Source of the DNA: Hibiscus mutabilis
Lineage: Eukaryota; Streptophyta; Magnoliopsida; Malvales; Malvaceae
Assembly (NCBI GenBank): GCA_019671005.1
Contig: CM033712.1
Span: 75,838,479-75,902,478 of the forward strand
Direction of reading: 5' to 3'
Length of the DNA: 64,000 bases
Shown piece after piece: positions 56,540-64,000 of this stretch (within the stretch, counting starts at the first letter, position 1; the number at the start of each line of letters is the position of its first letter). Below the pieces are notes generated by a model. That model ran no database searches, was not told the DNA's origin, and saw only the letters and a program-made list of their open reading frames with translations. The position numbers were made by a program, and so were the translations under genes.

Positions 56540-57169
56540 ATGAATAGTTTAATCACCGTCTTCGGATTGCTCGGGAACATCACAACCGGTCTGGTTTACC
56601 TTGCTCCGGCGTAGGCAGTTCTTTTACTCTCTCTTTTTTTCTTTTCCGGTTTCCTTTTTGCATGCATGTTCATGAATCGTTTTAATATGATTTTCTAGGA
56701 AAACGTTCTGGTACATCATGCAACGTCGATCCACCGAGGAATTCGATTGTCTTCCGTACGTCGTCAAGCTACTGAACGGATACATGTGGGCTTATTATGG
56801 AGTTGTGAAGCCTAACAGTATACTTGTTGCCACCATTAATGGCTTTGGTTCGGTCCTTGAGCTTATATGTGTGGCCATATTCCTCGTCTTTGCACCTCCT
56901 AGAATGAGAATAAGTTGGTGTAATTCCCATTGATCATAGATTCTGAGACTAAGACTTTTGTTTTCTGATTATGACAGTTGTGTTTGTTTGGATTTGGTGA
57001 AAATTTCAGACAATAACTGCGATACTTTTCGTGGTGTTGGATGTGGTGTTCCCGGTCGGAGCCGTCTTGGTTACTCAGATGTCATGTAATAGAGAAATGC
57101 AGATCAATGTTTCAGGGTTATTGTCTCTCTTTTCAGTGTAGTAACCTATGGTCACCTCTTTCTATCATG
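56540..57169 (+). pseudogene. Truncated SWEET sugar transporter (SWEET16/17-like)
   Basis: Exon 1 (56540-56610, MNSLITVFGLLGNITTGLVY), exon 2 (56699-56909, TFWYIMQRRSTEEFDCLPYV, LLNGYMWAYYGVVKPN, VATINGFGSVLELICVAIFL) and exon 3 (from 57011, TITAILFVVLDVVFPVGAVL) match the first MtN3 three-helix unit of clade-IV (vacuolar) SWEETs. Defects: after exon 2 the expected donor GTAAGT reads ATAAGT (56910); the frame hits stops at 57136-57143 before the WSPLSIM (normally xYGSPLxxM) segment, which is in another frame; and the whole second MtN3 repeat (about 110 residues) is missing downstream to 57.6 kb. It cannot encode a complete carrier. Confidence 0.85.
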
Positions 57170-57580
57170 GTAACTTGTTAACTCTTTTCTTTTACATCAA
57201 AATGATTTTGATGTTTCTTCATCTTATATGAGTTCGAATTCTGACAAAAGTTTTGAAAATGTAAATATCTCTCTACTTAATCAAAAAAATATTTTTTTTC
57301 ATGCAGTGATTCAAAGTTAATCTTAGCCGATCTAATTTTGAATAAGATCTAACATTAAGAGGTGAAGGTAAAATTAAAATTTAAAAGTTTTACTTCTTTT
57401 TGGACTATTGGATGAAAATAAATAGATAATTGAGATTAATGGCAAAAAATGTGAAGATTATTACAGGAAAAATAGAGATAAAGAAATAATCTTAGCTATT
57501 TATAGCCCTCATCTAACGGTCCAAAAACCGTGTAAAAGTAATTAAGTTTTATATTGTGTAAGTAGATCCTGACTATATAT

Positions 57581-57702
57581 ATACACATATCCCATAGATA
57601 TCTCTGGTTAACTTCGTTTTCTACTATAAGTATTTTTCTACTATAAGGTTGATAAATATAGTAGAAAACGAAGTAAACTGGAGATATCTATGGGATATGT
57701 AT
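57581..57702. mobile_element. 122-bp hairpin (small MITE-like stem-loop)
   Basis: The left arm ATACACATATCCCATAGATA, then ...CTTCGTTTTCTACTATA (57581-57628), pairs with 57657-57702. Stem of about 46 bp with a few mismatches and a loop of about 28 bases containing a second CTACTATAAG copy. Could be a MITE or a small-RNA hairpin; sequence alone does not decide. Confidence 0.75.
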
Positions 57703-57716
57703 ATTTGTGTTGGTAG

Positions 57717-58880
57717 GGATGTAAAAACAGGTAATCGAATGAGCTTTAAGTCGAGTCATGTCAGGTCGAGTCAAATCAGATATAGGTTATTTTAGGTTGA
57801 TTTGATATTTCGATTCGACTCGGGTCGGGTGCGGGTCAATTCAGGCCGGGTCAAAACGGTTCGGATCTGAATCAGTTAATTGGCGGGTTAATTTGGGCTC
57901 GGGTGGACTTCAGGTCGAATTCATTTCAGGTCGGGTTAATTTGGGTTTCGAATTCGTATTAAGTTTGAGTTCGGTACAAATAGTCAATAGACTTTGGGTT
58001 GGGTCATTTCGAGTGAATTATTTAACGCCTTTCACAAATACGAATCACATTAAAAATAAATATTATGAACTATAATGAACAAAATATCATCATATTTAAA
58101 ATATTGGATTAAATTACAAAAATTAGAAGAAAAAAAATAAGAGTCAATTTCGGCTAAAAATAAAATATTAGGGACTAGAGTGAACAAAAATATCAACATA
58201 CTAAAAATATTGGACTAAATTACAAAAATATAAAATAGATAGGGGTTAATTCTGGTTAAAAGTAAAGTTTTAGGGACTAACATGAACAAAAAATATTAGA
58301 CTAAATTACAAAAAATAAGGGCAATTATGACTAAAAATTAAATTTTACGTACTAGAATAAACAAAAATATTATTGGACTAAATTACCAAAAATATAAATA
58401 AATATGAGGCAATTTTGACTAAAAATTAAATTATAGGGACTAGAATAAACAAAAATATTATTCGACTAAGTTACCAAAAATAAAAATATAATATAATAAA
58501 TTCATAATTTTTCAAATACTTCAATTTTCTCTTGAAAACCATCAAATTATAGACTTCCTCAATTACATGTCACGCAAATATCAAGCCATGTCAATATCAG
58601 TTTAGGTCAACAAACAGATCGGGTCAATTAACAGGTCGGGTTCAAAACATGTCGGGTAAAATCAGATCTCGAGTCGTTTCAATCGGGTTATATCAATTAT
58701 TTATCAGGTTAGTATTGGGTTCGAGTTCGTATCAATCGGGCGCAGGTCGAGTTTGGTTATTACAGTATTATGTTTAATTCGAGTTCGGGTCAACAACAGT
58801 CGATTACATATCAGTTTTGAGTTATCACTTTTTGGGTTAAAACAAATTTTGACCCGAATATATTTTAGTCGCTTTTTCGG
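57717..58880 (+). repeat. Composite repeat: GGGTCGGGT-rich flanks around a tandem array
   Basis: 57740-57960 and 58600-58780 are both rich in GGTCGGGT/GGGTCAA/TTCGGGT words in the same orientation. Between them, 58077-58490 is a tandem array of about four to five units with 75-105 bp spacing, each containing GACTAAATTACAAAAAT and GGGACTAGA(G/A)T(G/A)AACAAAAATAT. No gene recognised. Confidence 0.6.
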
Positions 58881-59094
58881 GTTGAGTAAGCTTTTTTACA
58901 TCTCTATGTGTGTTGGAGACAGGTTTGTGTACTATGCCACATGCTTGTCCAAGTTCAATTTGATCCATGTGCCTCATATTTTGTTTAAATTTATCCGTAT
59001 TTCTAGATGGTTGATCCATGATAAATTTTAAAAATATGTTATTCTTTTATTTAATATTTAATTGGTCTTATATATTTTTTATTTTATTAAAATT

Positions 59095-59760
59095 TTGAAT
59101 ATGGACAACTTATTCTTTTAATGTTTGTATTATATATTTAGGGTTATATTTTAATATACAAGTCGTGTAAAAGAAATTTACACAATCTTTTATATTTAAA
59201 CTATTAAATTTAAAACCTAAATTTCTAATTCTACCACCATAAATCCTAAACTCTAAACTCTAAATCCTAACCATAAATTCTAAATTCTACACCTTACAAC
59301 CTAAACCCCTAAACCCTAACATAAATTCCTAAACCCTAAAAAATTTACACAAGCTTGCGTATCAAAGTATTTTTCATATATTTAATCTTTATGTTATATA
59401 AGTTACATTTGTATCTAATCTATATTTTGTATAAAATCTTTGATTGAATTAGTATCACAAGTTAACTCAACACCAATTTAGTTGAAAAAATAATTAAGAT
59501 GTCATTATTTAAATAGTTATAAATATTATTATAAATATGGACACCTTATTCTTCTAATGTTTATATTACAATACTATATATTTAAACTTTATGTTATATA
59601 AATTATATTTATATTTTTATAGCAAATTACATTTATATCTATGTCTTGTAAAATGTCTTCGATTAAATAGGTTCTACGAGTCAGTTTAACACTAACTTAG
59701 TTAACAAATGATTAAGATGCCACTGTTTAAATAGTTATAAATAATTTTTTTCAAATATTT
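59095..59760 (+). repeat. Direct repeat (two units), first unit interrupted by the MITE
   Basis: Unit 1 (59097-59144 plus 59374-59525) and unit 2 (59537-59758) share ATGGACA(A/C)CTTATTCTT, TTTATGTTATATAA, ATTAAGATG(T/C)CA and TTTAAATAGTTATAAAT in order. Confidence 0.7.
59145..59373. mobile_element. Telomere-like-core MITE with 9-bp TSD
   Basis: The left end GGGTTATATTTTAATATACA, then AGTCGTGTAAA, is inverted at the right end (TTTACACAAGCTTGCGTATC, then AAAGTATTTTTC). ATATATTTA flanks both ends (59136-59144 and 59374-59382), a 9-bp target duplication as made by Mutator-like elements. The core carries AAACCCTAA-type units (59240-59340). The neighbouring direct repeat at about 59.53 kb shows the corresponding sequence without the insert. 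Confidence 0.7.
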
Positions 59761-60556
59761 ATGCAATCCTTAAAATAAAATAACTATTTAAGGATTGACC
59801 ACAAGTATACAATCATTTACTCCTTCACCATGAATTTTTACTGAGGGCCTATTTGATAAACCGACTAAAAGTTTTAATCAACTGAAAATTAATGGTTTAA
59901 AGTTTTAAGTATGTTTAATAATCTAAAATTAAACATCTCTTTTTTTTTTCAATGTAGAAACTCAACAAGGTTATGCTTGCTTTTACAATTATTATTGAGT
60001 TTTGTCGGTTTAGATCTATTGATGGGTCAAATATTTTATTTAAATAAGCGTAAATTAAAAATTCATACTTAACTTAAGTATTTAGAAAAATGTTTATTCA
60101 ATGTATGATTTGGTGCCCTAAACATCACATTGGTTAGATGTTAACTTCTCATTCCTTTAAATATATATTCAATTGAGTCATACATGCGCGATCTTATTGT
60201 TATTTGACTACTGCTCGCGCTTGTGTCTTTGACACATATTGTATGTAATTTTTTATTTTATTTATTTAGTCCTTAATGTTGTTGGCTTGAGCTTGAACTA
60301 TGTTTCGTCTAAAATCCATCAAATGCGTGTTTCGTTAGCCATGTCTTTCTAAAATTTCAGCATCACGTTAGCAAAAACACACATGGTAAAAATAATATAT
60401 TTTAATATTTTTGGAAAATAATCTTTAGATTGTACCATCATTTTAGCTAATACTTCTACAGAATTGGAATATGTTACATTTTAATACTTGAACATATTCG
60501 AGCGAGTGTAATATTTTTATTGTTTTTTTATGTTTTGAATAGTCGATTATAAGATA
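59761..60556. other. AT-rich spacer, no gene recognised
   Basis: No inverted repeat or domain-bearing frame was noticed; 59850-59950 resembles the 'AAAAGTTTTAATCAACTGA' type of MITE end, without a visible partner. Confidence 0.4.
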
Positions 60557-60557
60557 A

Positions 60558-60580
60558 TATATATATATATATATATATGC
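60558..60580. repeat. (AT)n microsatellite
   Basis: About eleven uninterrupted AT dinucleotides. Shorter AT/GT runs occur near 41680-41697 and 62230-62255. Confidence 0.9.
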
Positions 60581-60892
60581 ATATTTTCAATTTTTTTGAC
60601 AACATACACATTTTGTAACAAAATAATTAAACTCAAATCTCTTAAGATAAACAATATCAACCTTTTTACTGGACAACTTGTTCGGATTAAACTTTTGGGG
60701 TTTAATACAGTAATAGTGTATAAGTAACAAATGACCAAAAAAAGTATATAACAATAGATTCCGGTTATCTTGCTGATGAAGGAAACATTTGATTTCAACA
60801 ATATCATGGCAATCTAATTCCATTTTCTGGTTCCAGAAACCACAGGAATCATCAAGGAAAAAAAAAGCAGAGAGAAAGAGTCTCAGAGAAAA

Positions 60893-61453
60893 ATGGGTTC
60901 TTTCGTAATCCAAAGATTCAACTTTTCATCAAATTTAATCGTCCTTTTCCTCCTCACATCACAATCTTTTGTCCTACAAACAATCGGCCATGAAAACAAT
61001 AACCCAACAGCATACGAACTTCTCAAACACTTCGACTTTCCCATCGGCCTTCTCCCAAAAGGCGTGATCGGCTACGATTTCGACCCATCATCGGGAAAAT
61101 TCTCAGCTTCTTTCAATGGCGGTTGTAGTTTCTCTCTCTAAGGGTCTTATCGATTGAAATACAAGAAGACCATCAAAGGGTATTTGTCAAAGGGCAAGAT
61201 TTCAAGCTTGGAAGGTGTTAGTGTGAAGCTCTGGTTCATGTGGGTTAACATCGTTGAGGTCTCGAGGAGAGGGAATGATCTTGAGTTTTCTGTAGGGATT
61301 GCTGCTGCTGGTTTCCCGGTTGATAATTTTGAAGAATATCCCCAATGTGGATGTGGAGTGAATTGCAATGGTGTTATTAATCTGCAGGAACAAGTAAGGA
61401 AATATGGGGAAATCCCTCTTGTTTCTTTTTTTAGAGGGAATTTGTACCATTGA
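60893..61453 (+). pseudogene. DUF538 protein gene interrupted by a stop at codon 83
   Basis: One uninterrupted exon of 187 codons except for TAA at 61139-61141. ATG 60893 follows a purine-rich leader. Residues 1-30 are a signal peptide (SSNLIVLFLLTSQSFVLQT). The DUF538 domain starts at PTAYELLKHFDFPIGLLPKG and VIGYDFDPSSGKFSASF, and after the stop continues in the same frame with GSYRLKYKKTIKGYLSKGKI, LWFMWVNIVEV, FPVDNFEEYPQCGCGV and a C-terminal tail. Relatives usually have Glu where the stop lies (CSFSLEGSY), so a GAA to TAA change is likely. DUF538 proteins are small secreted or membrane-associated plant proteins linked in some cases to trichome and wall traits; function here is unknown. 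Everything outside the stop looks intact, so the loss is recent, allelic or a sequence error. Confidence 0.85.
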
Positions 61454-62800
61454 ATTCTTTTGATTTGTAAATGGAGTCATTGTGGAGTTTCAATGTAGGT
61501 CAATGGAATTGGATTGTGTTTATATTGGCAAATTAATAATATGCTTGTGGTAGAATTGTTGGTTGGATTCATTGTTTGCATATTGATTTAAAAGTTGAAA
61601 TTACAGTATTTTGATCAGTTTGTGATATGGTTGAAATGTAGATGATGCATGCTTTTTGCCAGAACCTTGAACTATCTGTTCATAATTTTGGTTTGGGATT
61701 AGCCAATGCCTTTTGGATTAGTTGAGAGCTTGATGTGGATACAAGTTTCTACATGTTCTTCATTTTTAGGATGCAATGATTCTTGACAATTCCATTGCTG
61801 GTGCAGCAATGATTGGTCTCTTTGGACAATGCAGGCTGCACTATTTAGTAATACATATTAAAATCATAAAAATGGAGTGTGGAGCTAGTTGTTGTTCTGT
61901 GGTAGTTTCTGTATTGACCAAGTATTAGGTTATGATTCTAGTCTTTCTTTCCTTTTCGAGAATTCGGGATCGGAGGGGAATAAGGAACCATTATTTATTC
62001 CGATTAGTGAGTGATTAAGAGACGTGTAATCACTAATTTTGTCCGAGGTTAATACGTTTTTTTATATTTTGCAATAATGAGATTATATATGTTTATATTA
62101 TTATTAAGTGATTATAAAATGGGCTCATGTGTGTTATTATACGTATTAAGTATGTATAATAAGTGTGTGTTTATTATGTATGTCTATTTAAAACATGAAC
62201 ATATATGTGTTGTTTGTCAAAATTGCATGTAATATATATATATATGTGTGTGTGTTATTATATTATATGTGTTTACTATTGCTTTAATGTGAGTGTGAAT
62301 AGGTATTATGTGCACATATGTATTTATTCGTTATTCCAATGCCATTAATACTTAACTATGAATGTATATTGCATGTATAATTGTATGTACGTATTATGTG
62401 GTGCGTATGTATATTTGTTATAAAAGTATTGTTATAATTACTAATATGAGCTGATAATTAATTAAAGGAAAAATAAATAAAATATAAATATATATATATA
62501 TATGTAAACAGATTAAATAAATAAAGCCTAAGTATTTTATTTCAGTCCATTACATGTTTAAAACCCATAAATAATAATAAAACATTATAAGCCTATTTCT
62601 GGCCCAGGTCTAATACAAACAAAAAAAAACCTAAAAATCTGATAACTTGTCTCATTACTTTATAAAATTTACAAGATGCTTTCTTATAATATATGTTATT
62701 TATTTATTTTTACATATATACTTGCTCTTGTGTTAGACCATTTTTTATAGATATTGGGGTTGGCTCTCTAAATTAGGTTTGTTGGGCCCTTTTTAGTTTA
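61454..62800. other. Spacer after the DUF538 gene
   Basis: About 500 bases of 3' flank with moderate base composition, then AT-rich sequence with TATGT/GTGTAT words and short AT/GT microsatellites (62040-62410). No gene recognised. Confidence 0.45.
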
Positions 62801-62879
62801 TGGGCCCTAAGCTTTTAGGTTTGGTTTTAATTGGTTTTGAGCTTAGTTTTAGTAGTTTTAGGCTTTTGGGCTTTAGATT

Positions 62880-63990
62880 GGAATTAAGAGAATAAATTTA
62901 ATTAAGCTAGATCGTGTGGCCGTCTCATAGGGGCACAATCCTAGAATTAATTTAGCCCTAGGTTTTTTAGAGCCTTAGTTAGAGAAGAGTTTGAATTAAT
63001 TTAGTGAATTTAAATTTATCCTTGGCTTATTGGGTAAATGTTAAATTCATTAAATTAATTGAACATTTCTTAATTATTTTAGGGGAAAATCCAATTTCAA
63101 GTTTAACGCAACATTAAATAACAAATTAGTCATCATAATTTAGGGTTTTTAGTTCTTAGGACTAATTAATTTTGGGTTAAGTGTTAGGATCATTTAGTTA
63201 TTAAATAGATTACTGATTGGGCTTTCTAATAATTGGGCCTTCCTTTTAAATGTTTACATTCATCATTGTTTGTCATACCTTAATTGACATCCATATAATC
63301 TTTAATCTTAATTGCATCGCAAATCAATCTAAATCATAAAAGTGGATATTTATTAATTATAATATTTGTGTCGCAACAGTCCGAGCTTAAGAGATGTTGA
63401 CCAAATATTCGAATTAATCCTTACCATCCTGAGGTAAATAGATTAAAAATTAACAAAAATTATCACATCATACTTAAATGTTTGCATCATGCATAAAAGT
63501 GACGTACGGAAGTCGAACCATAAATTAACACGGCAGTCGGGCTTATTCGATGTCGGTTTAATCTATGGCCCGACATATCGTCAACCTTATTAATTAAATA
63601 TTTAATTTTGAGTCCACCAATTCGATAAAGCTCGTGCAATCAAAGTTAATTTGTATCTAAGAACTTCAAATTAAATTCAAAATAAATTTCAATAATTTTC
63701 ATCCTTTTAAGAGCAACAAATTTTTTGGTACCGATTTCTGGGCGTGATGGGGTGTTAATCCTTCCCCACACGTAATCAACTCCTGGACCCTTTCACAACG
63801 AATCTCTGGTTTTATAGTGTCCGGTGGCGACTCCAAGTTTTTATTGTTTTAAATTTTCAAAAGAAATTCTCAATCTTCCAAAAGATTTTCATTAATAATT
63901 TAGGGGATAATTAGTAGCCAAATTCTTTTCTAAACAAATGCCATTAACGCAGTAATTTTTTTTTTCAAAAAGAAAAAAAAGGTCGCTGCA
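62880..63990. repeat. Probable Ty3/gypsy LTR end at the window edge
   Basis: 62910-62940 (CTAGATCGTGTGGCCGTCTC), and then GGGCGTGATGGGGTGTTAAT, CCTTCCCCACACGTAATCAA and GGTGGCGACTCCAAG (63740-63835), resemble the LTR/leader region of plant gypsy elements, in which a 'GGCGTGACGAGGGTGCTAATCC...CGTAACCGACTCCCG' phrase and a TGGCGACTCC primer-site-like word occur. The element runs out of the window, so no target duplication or coding domain can be checked. Confidence 0.45.
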
Positions 63991-64000
63991 AGACGAACAT

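Noticed and set aside
57581..57702. Definite microRNA gene
   Set aside because: A hairpin alone is not enough; no small-RNA evidence is available, so it is listed as a MITE-like stem-loop.
61202..61480. Minus-strand 92-codon frame over the DUF538 gene
   Set aside because: Antisense shadow of the second half of the DUF538 coding sequence.

Overview
The window is nuclear DNA of a core eudicot plant. Every recognisable gene is a plant family with GT-AG introns (PP2-type F-box protein, F-box/LRR protein, PMEI-pectin methylesterase, plant soluble epoxide hydrolase, cytosolic L18 ribosomal protein, SWEET, DUF538). The spacers are very AT-rich and full of copia, LINE, solo-LTR and MITE-like debris. 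The repeats look like cotton (Gossypium) to me, but that is an impression from memory and cannot be proved here. No bacterial, organellar, CRISPR, tRNA or rRNA features were seen.

Layout. 1-8.7 kb is transposon territory: a decayed copia pol gene (1-2150, minus), a 1.5-kb long-TIR element (2308-3813) and a nearly complete but gag-less copia element with LTRs and a target-site duplication (4434-8700, minus). 9.1-11.1 kb holds an intact PP2-B-like F-box gene whose second intron carries a 0.5-kb inverted-repeat element. 11.1-18.7 kb is AT-rich spacer with a LINE 3' end split by a solo LTR. 18.76-21.8 kb is an intact seven-exon FBL3-like F-box/LRR gene. 24.8-26.6 kb is a two-exon pectinesterase. 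29.3-31.55 kb is a five-exon gene for a small Ser/Arg/Lys-rich protein. 32.6-33.7 kb is a three-exon epoxide hydrolase. 34.1-35.5 kb (minus) is RPL18. From about 36 kb gene density falls and decay rises: MITEs, LTR fragments, two large long-TIR elements, an MCTS1-like gene (47.7-49.7 kb, minus) complete except for an in-frame stop at codon 6, an orphan carboxylesterase 3' exon (53.1 kb), a broken SWEET gene (56.5-57.2 kb) and a DUF538 gene interrupted by one stop codon (60.9-61.5 kb). The last kilobase resembles an LTR-retrotransposon end.

The genes are unrelated housekeeping or family members and form no operon or cluster. RPL18 and MCTS1 are both linked to translation and the two F-box proteins to SCF ubiquitin ligases, but their proximity shows no functional coupling. 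The most distinctive non-genic signals are a family of small elements with degenerate telomere-like (TTTAGGG) cores, one of which has its likely empty site duplicated next door; several near-perfect foldback hairpins; and long-TIR elements whose interiors look like captured gene pieces. I found no convincing new multi-gene system.
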